A DNA stretch of 64,000 nucleotides from Stomorhina lunata (Eukaryota > Arthropoda > Insecta > Diptera > Rhiniidae): positions 110,355,468 to 110,419,467 of the forward strand of contig OW121743.1 in assembly GCA_933228675.1 (NCBI GenBank). The letters are read 5' to 3'. The position numbers and the translations under genes are program-made. Shown piece after piece: positions 32,940 to 45,040 of this stretch (within the stretch, counting starts at the first letter, position 1; each line of letters starts with the position of its first letter). The notes below the pieces were generated by a model that saw only the letters and a list, made by a program, of their open reading frames with translations, had not been told where the DNA came from and made no database searches.

Positions 32940-34685
32940 TATTTTTGATAAAAAAAATTTTCTAGAAAAAAATTTTGATAAAATATTTTTCTAGAAAAAA
33001 TTTGATAAAAAGCCAAAAATTGTTTGTATTAATGCGAGGTTTTCGATCTGTCTAAATTGGGGATAATCCTCCTGAAGAGATGGCCTAACCAACCATCGAA
33101 ACGCGTCGAGGAATTTTGGTTTCTCCGCAAACAATTTTTGGCTTTTTATCAATAAATTGGTCTGTTACATTAATCAAATGCGAATAGTCATTCTTTTTAA
33201 AAAATTTTTCTAGAAAAAATTTTTGATAAAAAAATTTTCTATAGAAAAATTTTTGATAGAAAACTTTTCTATAAAAAAAAAAATTTCTTTGGAAAAATTT
33301 TTGATAAAAAAATTTTCTGTAGAAAAATTTTTGATAAAAAAATTTTTATAAAAAATTTATACAAAAACTTTCGATAGAAAAAATTTTGGTAAAAAAATTT
33401 TCTATAGAAAATTTTTTAATAGAAAAAATTTTCTATAGAAAAATTTTTAATACAAAAATTTTCTATAGAAAAATTTTTGATACAAAAATTTTCGATAGAA
33501 AAATTTTCTATAAAAAATTTTTTGATAAAAAAAAATATAGAAAATTTTTTAATAGAAAAAATTTCTATAGAAAAATTTTTTATATAAAAATTTTCCATAG
33601 AAAAATTTTTAATACAAAAAGAAATATTTTTGGTAAAAAAATTTTCTATAGAAAAATTATTGATACAAAAATTTTCTATGGAAAAATTTTTGATACAAAA
33701 ATTTTGTATAGAAAAATTTTTAATAAAAAATTTTCTATAGAAAAATTTGTGATACATAAATTTTGTTTAGAAAAATTTTTGATGAAAAAGTTTTTAATAA
33801 ACATTTTTCTATAGAAAAATTTTCTATAAAAAAAAATTTTGAAAGAAAATTTCTATAGAAGTTTTTGATAAAAAAATTTCTATAGAAAACTTTTTGATAA
33901 AAAAATTGTCTATAGAAAAATTTGTGATAAAAAAATTTTATATAGAAAATTTTTTGACAAAAAAAAAAAAAAAATATAGAAAATTTTTTAATAGAAAAAT
34001 TTTCTATAGAAAAATTTTTAATACAAAAATTTTCTATAGAAAAATTTTTAATGCAAAAATTTTCTATAGAAAAATTTTTAATACAAACATTTTCTATAGA
34101 AAAATTTTTGATACAAAAATTTCCTATAAAAGAATTTTTAATACAAAAATTTTCTATAGAAAAATTTTTGATAAAAAAATTTTCTATAGAAAATTTTTTG
34201 ATACAAAAATTTTCTATAGAAAAATTTTTGATACAAAAATTTTCTATGGAAAAATTTTTGATACAAAAATTTTCTATAGAAAAATTTTTGATAAAAAAAT
34301 TTTTGATAAAAAAATTTTCTATAGAAAAATTTTTAATAAAAAATTTTCTATAGAAAAAATTGTGATACAAAAATTTTGTTTAGAAAAATTTTTTATGAAA
34401 AAATTTTCTATAGAAAAATTTTCTATAAAAAAAATTTTGAAAGAAAATTTCTATAGAAGTTTTTGATAAAAAAAAAATTTCTATAGAAAAATTTTTGATA
34501 AAAAAATTTTCTATAGAAAAATTTTTGATAAAAAAATTTTTTTAGAGAAATTTTTGAGAAAAAATTTTCTATAGAGGAATTTTTGAAAAAAAATTTTCTA
34601 TAGAGAAATTTTTGAAAAAAAAATTTTGTTTAGAAAAATTTTTCGATAAAAAAAACTTTCTATAGAAAATTTTTTGATAAAAACT
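32940..34685. repeat. Minisatellite array A6, 30 bp unit with GATA linker
   Basis: The unit is GATAAAAAAATTTT, CTATAG, AAAAATTTTT, with GATA often GATACA or AATACA. It is interrupted at 33002-33152 by a foldback insert. The unit is the exact reverse complement of that of array A7 (37.9-39.7 kb). Open frames at 33386-33814, 33416-33757, 33735-34370, 33894-34466 and 34051-34353 simply translate it (FYRKIF and FSIENF patterns). Confidence 0.97.
33002..33152. mobile_element. 151 bp foldback insert in array A6
   Basis: Perfect 25 bp inverted ends at 33002-33026 and 33128-33152 contain GATAAAAAGCCAAAAATTG. The outer ten bases are themselves array sequence. The GC-richer centre has ATCCTCCTGAAGAGATGGCC, which resembles CCCTCCTGAAGATGATGGCC at 39355-39374 next to array A7, so both belong to one repeat-associated family. 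Confidence 0.85.
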
Positions 34686-36469
34686 ATTAAAAATAGATTT
34701 ACAAAAAAAAAAACTTAGTTTTGTCAGATACTAAATATCATGAAAAATTCAAAAGCTTCTAGAAGCTTTTTTATATTAAATAACATTACATATATGCTTA
34801 TGTAATCCTATAATTATGGATAATTTCTGTCGCATGTTGATTTAGATATAACAAAACCTACTTTCATTTGATAAAGTTTCACAAATTTTTTTACTATAAT
34901 TTAAAATTTACTATGAATTTTTCTAAAAGCTTATAATTTTTGTTCTACAAACTTTAGAATAATTTAATAAAACCCTGTTATTTAAAAGCTTAATATTTAT
35001 ATTAAATAATAGCTTTCTTTTCACATCAGAAACTACTTGTTCACACACTATCCAATTTTAGGATCTTAATAATTTTTAAAACATAATAATTAAGCACTTT
35101 TTTTTTATAAACTTGAGGAAAAATTAACGAAAAAAAAGTTTCACATAAATTGTGAAAAATCATGGAAAATTGTTGGCGAAAACAATAGACAATTAAATTT
35201 ACGGTATAATTTAAGTTTTTTTTTTTAAGTTTTAAATAACACGTGTCAGTTATTTTTAAAATTAAAGATAAAAATGGAATTAAGTTTTTTAAGAAATTAA
35301 GGGAAAATCCAAATTGATTTGATTAAAGTTGAGACCAATTATTTCTATATTTTTTCTAACGCCTTTAAGTGTTTTGAGTTTTAAATTGTCAATTAAAAAA
35401 AAACATTAGTTAATTTTCTATTTTGTCACTGTTTTTTATTTAATCTCATGAGTTTGCGAAAAAATCTAGAGAATTTTTCTGAAAGCTCACATTAGATAAT
35501 TTCATATGTAAAACTTTTTTGATGGCAATTTTTTTTATTATTGTTATTATTGGCTTTAAACAATTAAAAGTTAATTGTATTAACTGCTTATATGGTGGGA
35601 TTTATGGAAAATATTTTTTTTATTTGTTAACTAATAAATAGTTAAAAATCTCGTAAATGAAAATTTTTTAACTATTTTGAATTTACACTCAAAAAATTTT
35701 TATAGTAACTGCTTAAGGACTATCTAATTATAGAAATATTTTGAGTGTCCACTAATAAATTTTTACTAACAATGTATTATTTATTTATATATTTCCATTT
35801 TGTTACGTATTTTTTTTAAACGATTGACTGATTGATTGATTGATCGATTACAGTCTTTTGCTTAACGTCATCAATATTATTTAATTTTTAGCTGTCAGCT
35901 TAAATAAAACAATAAATTATTTAAGTTATTTATTTAAGTTCAATATGAATTAGTTTCGGCTCTTTATTATTTTGAATAATGATATATTTTAGTTATTTTT
36001 TGTATATGGTTCGTTTTTCTTAAAAGGCACTTTTTTCAAGGGGAGCTTTAATATCTAAAAGAAGTTAATTTTTTAGAAGTGGATTATTCAAAACTTGATT
36101 TTTTCAAATTTATCACATGGTTAAGGCAAAACAAAGATATTTCAAAAATTAGCCTAGAAAGGCCAGTTTTGAATTTTAATATACAATTGACGTCACAGTT
36201 TTTGTCACAATGGGTAGATTTTAGATAAAACTCGTATTTCTTATAAAGCGGAGATGTCAAAATTATTGCGAACATTGAAAATTATGTCAAGACTCGCGGA
36301 ACACAAGCAACTTTATTTTGGTCCCATCTAAACGTTTATATCTCAGCAATAACTTCATTTATGAGAGCCTTTTATATGCTATTTTTAATGCTCTCGACAA
36401 TTACGGACTTTTACTCAAAATATAGCTTCAGGCGTTTCGTTATTTTTCCCATAAAAAGATCATTAAGGT
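34686..36469. other. Unassigned sequence between inverted arrays A6 and A7
   Basis: No gene seen. (GATT)n occurs at 35821-35845. 36084-36275 has a short minus-strand open frame with no recognisable domain. The segment has normal AT-rich character. Confidence 0.5.
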
Positions 36470-37335
36470 AAATGAAATGATCTTAATGATCATATTACCA
36501 AATTAAATATCTTCTTAAACAGCTTGAGAATGACTTGAGAATGAAGCTTTTCTCAAAGGTACTCGCTCTAAAAATAACTAAACATAATCTTGAGTTAAAT
36601 ACCTATTTTACAATAAAAGTTCAAGATAAAAATTCGTATTATATCTAAAATATTTAGCATTTGAAAACGACTCGAGAATAATGCATTTCTCAACAACAGG
36701 CCTTTTCAATTGTTTTTCGATTCAAAATCAAATGTTAAAATTTTTAATTTCATTTTAAACTAAACTAAAAGTTAGTATAAAACTACTTTTTCATAGAAAG
36801 ACTTGAGAAAGATTCGAAATACTTTTAAAAGTTAAGCTTTTTACTTAATTAAGCCTTTCTCAAAGATACTGGTACTAAAACTAACTAAACATGATTTCGA
36901 TTTAAATTTATGGTTTCTATTAAAAATTCGAAATAAAAAATCTTATTTTATCTTAAATATCAAACGTTTGAGAATTACTTGAGAATGATACATTTCTCAA
37001 AAACAAGCTTCTATCAATTTTTTAGTTTATTTTAAATCAAATGTTAAAATGGATTTTGTTTAATGTCAATTTAAACTCAACAAATCTTCTTTCTCATAGA
37101 GGCTTGAGAAAGATTTGAAATACGTTTGAATATTGAGCATTTTACTGAAAACGAAATTTGATACAAAAATACCATTTAAAAGTAACGAAATTAAAATTCT
37201 TATTGAGAGAAAGGTTTGAAACGGATTTGAGATTGGAAGTTTTTTAAAAAAAATGTACGATTTCCTATTAAAATATAAATTTGAAATGAAAAATTTATTT
37301 CAAGTTAACTTCAAATCGGAAATGTAAGAAGTGTT
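36470..37335. repeat. Old tandem repeat, ~305 bp unit
   Basis: CTTTTCTCAAAGGTACT (36545) and CTTTCTCAAAGATACT (about 36855) are both followed by AACTAAACAT. GAGAATAATGCATTTCTC (36671) matches GAGAATGATACATTTCTC (about 36974). GACTTGAGAAAGATTCGAAA (36801) matches GCTTGAGAAAGATTTGAAA (about 37103). Spacings are 300-310. About 2.5-3 copies, with further decayed pieces to about 37700. Confidence 0.82.
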
Positions 37336-37929
37336 AGCGTAAAATTCTTGTTATATAAACAAAGCTTGAGATAGATTTGAAATAGTTTAGAGAAAAATGT
37401 TTTTTTATATAAATGCTAAATCAGAGCTTTAATGACATTCTTAAAATAAATAACTATTTACTAAGTTAAATATTTATGCGATACTTTTCAGTTTTCAACT
37501 TCAGATTGTAATTTTAAGGTCGAGACTTTGAGAAATTTTTGAAAAACATTTGAGAAAATTTTCTACTTAAAATTAAAAGTTTTTAATATTTAAATTCGAA
37601 TAACTTATAGCTTTACTAGAGTTTTAATTATTCTTCGAGATAATTTGCAAATGGAATTTATGATTCACAAAGTCTAGAGCTTGAGAATGAATTGAAACAA
37701 GTTTGAAAATTTTTTTATATGTTGAGAAAATAACTAAAAAGTATATTAATTTAGAATGATTTGAATCGAACTTGAGGGCTTTACAATGAGCTTGGATTTA
37801 ATGTAAATATTATAAAGAGAGAGGAAACTTTATGACAACCAGAAAATTTTGAGAATTATTTGAAAATAGTTTGAGAAAATTTAAAATTTTTCATGTTAAA
37901 ATTTTAATAACTTAAAGGTTTACTAAAAT
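37336..37929. other. Unassigned sequence left of array A7
   Basis: Scattered TTTGAGAA and CTTGAGAATGA words suggest further decayed copies of the ~305 bp repeat. No coding signal. Confidence 0.5.
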
Positions 37930-39660
37930 TCTATTTTTTTTTTTTAATTTTTATAAACAATTTTTCTCTAGAAATTTTTTTTCATGAAAAATTTTTTATA
38001 GAAAATTTTTTTATCAAATATTCTTCTACAGAAAATTTTTCTATAGAACATTTTTTTTATAAAAAATGTTTCTATAAAAATTTTTCTATAAAAATTTTTT
38101 TATCAAAAATTTTTCTATAGAAAATTGTTTTATCAAAAATATTTTAATATTTTTTTTTATCAAAAGTTTTATATTTTTTTATGATAATTTTTTTTATATT
38201 TTTTTAACAATAATTTTTCTATATTTTTTTATCAAAAATTTTTCTATAGAAAATTTTGTTAAAAAATGTTTCAATATTTTTTTATCAAAAATTTTTCTAT
38301 TGGAAATTTTTTATAACCAAAAAATTTTTCTATTGAAAATTTTTTTATCAATAATTTTTCTATTGAAAATTTTTTTATCAAAAAATTTTCTATAAATATT
38401 TTTTTATCAAAAATTTTTCTATAAAAATTTTTTATCAAAAATTTTTCTATAATCATTGTTTTTATCAAAACTTTTTCTATTAGGATTTTTTTATCAAACA
38501 TTTTTTTATTAAAATTTTTCTATAGAAAATTTTGTTAACAAGGTTTTTAAAATTTTTTTATCAAAAATTTTTCTATAAAAAATTTTTGTATAAAAATTTT
38601 TTTATCAAAAATTGTTCTATAGAAAATTTTGTTATAAAATTTTTTTCTATATTTTTTTATCAAAAAATTTTCTATAAAAATTTTTTTTTTCAAACATTGT
38701 TTTTATCAAAAATTTTACAACAAAATTTTTTTATCAAAAATTTTTCTATAGAAAATTTTTTTATCAAAAATTTTTCTATAGAAAATTTTTTTATCAAAAA
38801 TTTTTCTATAGAAAATTTTTTTATCAAAAATTTTTCTATAGAAAATTTTTTTATCAAAAATTTTTCTATAGAAAATTTTTTTATCAAAAATTTTTCTATA
38901 GAAAATTTTTTTATCAAAAATTTTTCTATAGAAAATTTTTTTATCAAAAATTTTTCTATAGAAAATTTTTTTATCAAAAATTTTTCTATAGAAAATTTTT
39001 TTATCAAAAATTTTTCTATAGAAAATTTTTTTATCAAAAATTTTTCTATAAAAAATTTTTTTATCAAAAATTTTTCTATAAAAAATTTTTGTATCAAAAA
39101 TTTTTCTATAGAAAATTCTTGTATCAAAAATTTTTCTATAGAAAATTCTTGTATCAAAAATTTTTCTATAGAAAATTTTTTTATCAAAAATTTTTCTATA
39201 AAAATTTTTTTATGAAAAATTTTTTTATAGAAAATTTGTTATCAAAAATTTTTCTATATTTTTTTTATCAAAAATTTTCTATAGAAACATTTTTTTTTCA
39301 AAAATTTTTCTATAGAGAAATTGGTTATCAATGATGATGGAGGGGTAAGCCTACCCCTCCTGAAGATGATGGCCTGGGTAAGGTTGTCCCCACCAAACAC
39401 AGCTTAAAAGAATGTAAAATAACTGTCATAAATTGGGATCCTAGTGCAATACTTTTATGCAAAACTTTTTTTTTCTATCAAAAATTTTTCTATAAAAAAT
39501 TTTTCTATAAAAAATTTTTTATCAAAATTTTTTTATCAAAAATTTTTTTATAGAAAATTTGTTGTCAAAAATTTTTCTATATTTTTTTTTTATCAAAAAT
39601 TTTCTATAGAAACATTTTTTTTTCAAAAATTTTTCTATAGAAAAATTGGTTGTCAATGAT
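37930..39660. repeat. Minisatellite array A7, exact 30 bp unit
   Basis: From 38740 to 39180 the unit TTATCAAAAATTTTTCTATA plus GAAAATTTTT repeats in perfect 30-base register, about 11 units almost without change. The flanks are degenerate. It is the reverse complement of A6. The long open frames 38532-39215 (+) and 38690-39187 (-) translate the decamer and are not genes. Unit homogeneity shows recent expansion or gene conversion. Confidence 0.98.
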
Positions 39661-39796
39661 GATCGAGGGGTATCCCTACCCCTTCTGATGATGATGGCCT
39701 GAGGTAAGGTTGTCCCCACCAAAAACAGTTTATAGGAATGTAAAATAACTGTCATAAATTGGGATCCTAGTGCAATACTTGTATGCAGAACTTTTT
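39220..39796. repeat. Direct duplication of array end plus unique tail (~326 bp apart)
   Basis: 39220-39475 and 39545-39796 share array sequence followed by the same unique tail: GATGATGG or GATGATCG, a short hairpin, GATGATGGCCTG, AAGGTTGTCCCCACCAAA, AATGTAAAATAACTGTCATA and GGGATCCTAGTGCAATAC. The hairpin is AGGGGTA, four loop bases, TACCCCT. Its loop differs (AGCC against TCCC) while both stem arms are unchanged. The shared tail also occurs in part at 41985-42111. Confidence 0.93.
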
Positions 39797-41984
39797 TTTT
39801 AAATCAAATGTTCGATGTTCCATAATTTTTTAAAAAGAAAGAAAAACTACATCAATTTTCAATTTTTCTCTAGTATTTTCCACAACTTTCTTTAGAAAAT
39901 TCTGACTTAAGCCAATTAAAAACTTATAATTCCCGTTTGCTAATTTCACTTGATAATTTATTCCAATTTACTTGAGTCATAACTCATTTTCATTACAAAA
40001 TTTTTCCATTAAATATTAAATAATATTTTGTTTAATATTTTTTTTTTGTAATTAATGATTTTTTTTTTTTGTTAACTGAAAACCTTTTCACTCGCTCTCT
40101 TTACAATAAATTAAGATATTTTAAAATTCAAATTCAATTCACTGAAATATTTTAACTCTTAGTAATTGACTTTTACTTTAAGTACTCCTCGGGAGCAACA
40201 ACAAAAACACGTGTATTTTTTAAACAATTATTTCAAGTTTTGTTTTTTTTTTAATATATTTAAAAAGAAAACATAAAATAATTTTTATTTTGTTGATGAC
40301 AATGCGTCATTTGTTTGTAGAATTCAAAGAGCCAGTGCCGAGACAATGTCTGAAATGCCTTTTAAAATGTCGCTGAACTTGTTAAAAATCTGAGTTATTA
40401 TTATTAATAATAAAAAAAATACAGCAATTGCATTTTAAAATCTTTTTTTTCAGAAGAAAAGAGGCTGAGTTTAGTCATAAGACTAAAGTTCAGATTCCTG
40501 GGGGGGAGTTTTTTGAAAACATGATAAATTTTTAAAAATTCTAGAAAAAATCTAAGAATGTTCTTCTAATGTCCAAAAATATTTTTCCAAATTTTAAAAA
40601 GAATTCAAAAATGCTACTAAAGCTTTAAACATGAAATTATCACTTATGTTTTATGTATAATTCTCGTTTGCTTTTTTCGTTAGGACTTTTGTTCAATTTC
40701 TTTAATTGATTTATAAGTTTTTAAATTTTTCTTGAAATATTTTCACATTTTATTTATGAATCTTTATATATTAACAAAAAAATTGCTTACTTATTTAAAA
40801 ATTTTAAACACACCAGCTGTTCCAAAAATTAAAAAAATTTCAAAATATTTTTTTTTTCTGTCAAACCCTCAAGAAACTTAAAGTTTCTTTAAGTCTTTTT
40901 TTCTTCAACTTTTTTAAAATTTATTTTTTTTATTTTGTTTCCACTTTAACTTAATAAAACCAAACAAAAATGTTAATTTCTTTTAAAACTGAGTATTAAC
41001 AATTCAATTCACTTATTTCTAAAATTTTCTCGAATTTTTTTTTTCTGTTTTGTAAATTTTAAAATTTCAAACTCTCACTACCGTTTTGCTGCCACCCTAA
41101 GAGGAGCTGGCCAAATGTACAATGCCAAGAAATTGCGACAATATGCGAATTTTAAACAAATTTTTATTCCCCCATTAAAAGGCCCTAATCTATAAAAATA
41201 GCTCTGATAGATTGAAGTGTGGACACAACAACAACAACAACAACAACGAATCAAATGTAATCACAAAAAATAATTGATTTCATTCAATATTTTGAAGTGT
41301 TGAATGTTTAAGGCAAATTGCTAATGATTTACTGCCACTGAAAATGGCTAAACTAAATATTTAATCATAATTTATAGAAATTATCTCAAATTAACTTGAT
41401 TTACTCTTTTTTTAAATTTCAAAAAATAACAATTATTCTAAAATTTTTGTTGTAGGTTTTTACGCTTAATTTTCTTTTTAAACTTATTAATCACATTCAT
41501 ATAAAACTTATCGTATTTGTATTAATTTTGAGCTATTTTGATTTTCGACAAATATTAGTTAATATTACAAAAACAATAGCTCATTATAAAAAAAAATCTC
41601 AGTTAAAGCAGCCACTTGAGATATCATTAGCGAAAAAAATTATAAAAAATCTTATCATTATCAGCTTGTGTGCATTAAAAGCCAGCGAGAGAGTATGAGC
41701 AATGAACATTCTCCAGGTGTTTTCGGTTAATATGCAATTTTACAGTAAAAACTTGTTACGTGGGAAAAAATTTTCTAAATTTTTCAAAGAAAAATATTTT
41801 TTTTTGTTAAGAGTTGAAAACAGGCCAGCCAAACGAAGTGGTGGTAATAGAGAAGATAAAATTAAAGAATCTTGTATGTTTTCTGTTCAAGTGATGACTA
41901 TATTTGTTTTGATATTTTGCATAGACATTATAATTCGTACTTATTTTGATTCGGAAATTAATGCAGTATTTCGTTATGTCTTAA
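39797..41984. other. Unassigned, less repetitive sequence
   Basis: This is the most complex stretch between the arrays, and so a possible place for the missing 5'UTR exon of the UNC93-like gene; no donor or promoter could be fixed. (CAA)n lies at 41225-41247. A TATAAAAATAG on the plus strand lies at 41192. An open frame of 95 codons at 41702-41989 (+) has no recognised domain and abuts a repeat tail. Confidence 0.45.
41225..41247. repeat. (CAA)n microsatellite
   Basis: About 7 perfect ACA/CAA triplets: ACAACAACAACAACAACAAC and three further bases. Confidence 0.95.
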
Positions 41985-42111
41985 ATTAAAGATGATGATG
42001 TCCTTAGCAAACATCAAAATGCGGAAAGGTTGTCCCCCTCTACATTTTTTAGTTTTTATCAAAAAAGCTATTTATAAACAATTCTAAAAAATAGGAATCC
42101 TAGTGCAATAC
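41985..42111. repeat. Array-associated tail element (GGAATCCTAGTGCAATAC box)
   Basis: GATGATGATGTCC, GGAAAGGTTGTCCCC and finally GGAATCCTAGTGCAATAC (42094-42111) repeat, in the same order, the tails at 39333-39452 and 39655-39778. Array A8 starts within about 20 bases. A further diverged copy in reverse orientation is at 50062-50095. Confidence 0.85.
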
Positions 42112-42124
42112 ATCTATCTAAAAC

Positions 42125-45040
42125 GTTTAACTAAATTTTTTCTATTAAAAATTTTTTACTGCTATTTTCTATAAAAATTTTTCTTTAAAACTTTCTGCAA
42201 AAAAAATTTCAAAATTTATCAAAACATGAAAATTAATTTTATAAAATGTTTTATAAATTTTTTTTTTTAATTAAATATTTTCCATTAAAAATTTTATATC
42301 AAAATTTTCTACTGAAAATTTTTATAGCGAATTTTTTTCTATTGAAAACTTTTGCAACGAAAAATTTTCTGTTAAATATTTTTGTATCGAAAAATTTTTT
42401 ACTAAAAATTTTTGTATCGGAAAATTTCTATTAAAAATTTGTATATCTAAAAATTTTATATTGAAAATTTTTATACAGAAAATTTTCTGTTGAAAATGTT
42501 TATGTCAAAAAATTTTCTATTAAAAATTTTCATATCGAAAAAATTTCTACTGAAAATTTTTATATTGAAGATTTTTATTTCGAAAAATTTTCTGTTAAAA
42601 ATTTTTAAATCAAAAAATTTTTTTTTTTTGAAAATTTTACATCGAAAAATACTGTACTGAAAATTTTTATATGAAAAAATTTGAATTTAAAATTCTTGTA
42701 TCGAAAAATTTCAATAGAAAAATTTTCCACTAAAAATTTTTGCACAAAAAATTTTTATTTCGAAAAATTTTGCACTTAGAATTTTTATAGCCAAAAATTT
42801 TGGATCGAAAATTTTTGTTACGAAAAATTTTCTATCGAATATTTTTGTATCGAACAATTTTTTACTGAAAATTTTTATGTTGAAAAATTTCCATTGAAAA
42901 TTTTTATATCGAAAAATTTTGTACTAAAAAATTTTATATAGAAAAATTTTCTACTAAAAATTTTTATATCGACAAATTTTCTATTGAAAAATTTTTATCA
43001 AAAAGTTTTTGTATCAAAATATTTCTACTGGATATTTTTATATCGAAAAATTCTACTGAAAATTTTTATATATAAACATTTTCTATTTAAAATTTATGTA
43101 TCCAAAAATTTCTACTAAAAATGTTTATATCGAAAAATTTTCTACAGAAAATTTTTATATCTAAAAATTTTTTATTACAAATTTTTAAAACGAAAATTGT
43201 TCTATTGAATTTTTTTTTTATCGAAAAATTTTCTATTAAAATTTTTATATCGAAAAATTTTCTACAGAAAATTTTTATATCGAAAAATTTTCAACTGAAA
43301 ATTTTTATATCGAAAAATTTTCTACAGAAAATTTATATTAAAAATAGCGAAAAGTTTTCTATTGAAAATTTTCGTAACGAACAATTTTCTCTTGAATATT
43401 TTTGTATCGAAAAATTTCTGTTAAAAAATTTTATACTAAAAATTTTTATATCGAAAAATTTTCTATTGAAAAATTTATATCGAAAAATTTTCTACTGAAA
43501 ATTTTTGTATCAAAAAATTTCTACTGGATATTTTAATACCGAACAATTCTGCTGAAAATTTTTTATATAGAAAAATTTTCTATTTAAAATTTTTGTATCA
43601 AAAGATTTCTACTAAAAATGTTTATATCGAAAAATTTTCTACGGAAAATTTTTATATCTAAAAATTTTCTACAGAAAATTTTTATATCTAAAAATTTTCT
43701 ATTACAAATTTTTAAAACGAAAATTTTTCTATTAAAAATTTTTATATCAAAAATTTTCTACTTAAAATTTTTGTATCGAAAAATTTTCTACAGAAAATTT
43801 TTATATCGAAAAATTTTCTACTGAAAATTTTTATATCGAAAAATTTTCTATTGAAAAGTTTTATCAAAAGTTTTCTAATGAACATTTTTATATAGAAAAT
43901 TTTTCTACTAAAAATTTTTATATCAAAAAATTTCTATTGAAAAATTTATATCGAAAAAATTTCTACTAAAAATGTTTATATCGAAATATTTCTATTGAAA
44001 ATTTTTATATAAAAAAAAATTTATATAAAAAATTTTTACCGAAAATTTTCTATTAAAATTTTTTGAACGAAAAATTTCCTTTTGAACATTTTTGTAACGA
44101 AAAATTTTATCTTGAAAAATTTTTTATGAAACATGTTTTACTGAAAATGTTTGTGTCGAAAAATTTCTATTGAAAATTTTTACATCGAAAAATTTTGTAT
44201 TAAAAATGTTTATATCGAAATATTTTCTACTGAAAATTTTTATATCTTATAAAAGTTTTTTAATGAAAATTTTTATATCGAAAAATTTTCTATTGAAAAA
44301 TTTATATCGAAAAATTTTGTACTGAAAATTTTTGTATCGAAAAATTTATATTAAAAATTTTTTACTAAAAATTTTTATAGGAACAAATTTTCTATTGTAA
44401 TTTTTATAACGAAAAATTTTCTCTTGAATATTTTTATTTCTAAAATTTTTATATCAAAAAATTTCTATTAAAAAATTTTATACTCAAAATTTTTATAGCT
44501 AAAAATTTTGGTTCGAAAATTTTTGTAACGAAAAATTTTCTCTTGAATATTTTGGCATCAAAAATTATTTTACTTAAAATTTTTTGATCGAAAAATTTCT
44601 ATCAAAAATTTTTATAAATATCTAAAAATTTTTTACTGAAAATTTTTATATCGAAAAATTTTTGTATCAAAAAATTTTTATTGAAAATTTTTGTATCGAA
44701 AAAATGTCTACTGAAAATTTTTTTATCAAATAATTTTTTATTAAAAATGTTTATATCGAAAAATTTTTTACTGAAAAATTTTTTACTGAAAAATTTTTTA
44801 ACGAAAAATTTTCTACTAGAAATTTTTATACCGCAAAATTTTCTACTGAAAATTTTTATATCGAAAAATTTTCTACTAAATATTTTTATTTCGAAAATTT
44901 TTGTATCAAAAAATTTATATTGAAAATTTTTATATCTTCTTTTTTTTACTAAAAATTTTTATATTAAAAACTTTTGTATCGAAAAATTGTCTACTAAAAT
45001 TTTGTATATCAAAAAATTCTACTGAAAATGTTTATTGTTT
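42125..45040. repeat. Minisatellite array A8, 30 bp unit with TATCG linker
   Basis: The unit is TATCGAAAAATTTT, CTACTG (or CTATTG), AAAATTTTTA. About 95 units, moderately diverged. Rotated and reversed it equals the unit of array A9 except for the variable core base. Open frames at 42246-42434, 43121-43498, 43618-43824 and 44681-44923 are translations of it. Confidence 0.96.

Noticed and set aside
33386..34466. Open frames of 142, 113, 211, 190 and 100 codons in array A6
   Set aside because: Same repeat artefact: overlapping frames on both strands with identical short peptide repeats.
38532..39215. 227-codon open frame (FFIKNFSIEN repeats) and its 165-codon antisense partner
   Set aside because: Pure translation of the 30 bp minisatellite; 30 bases is ten codons and the unit lacks stops in several frames on both strands.
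41192..41230. TATAAAAATAG as a core promoter
   Set aside because: On the plus strand, opposite to the only gene, and TATA-like words are expected by chance in such AT-rich DNA.
41702..41989. 95-codon plus-strand open frame with a hydrophobic stretch
   Set aside because: No recognised domain, ends against a repeat tail; could be a chance frame. Kept only as a note.
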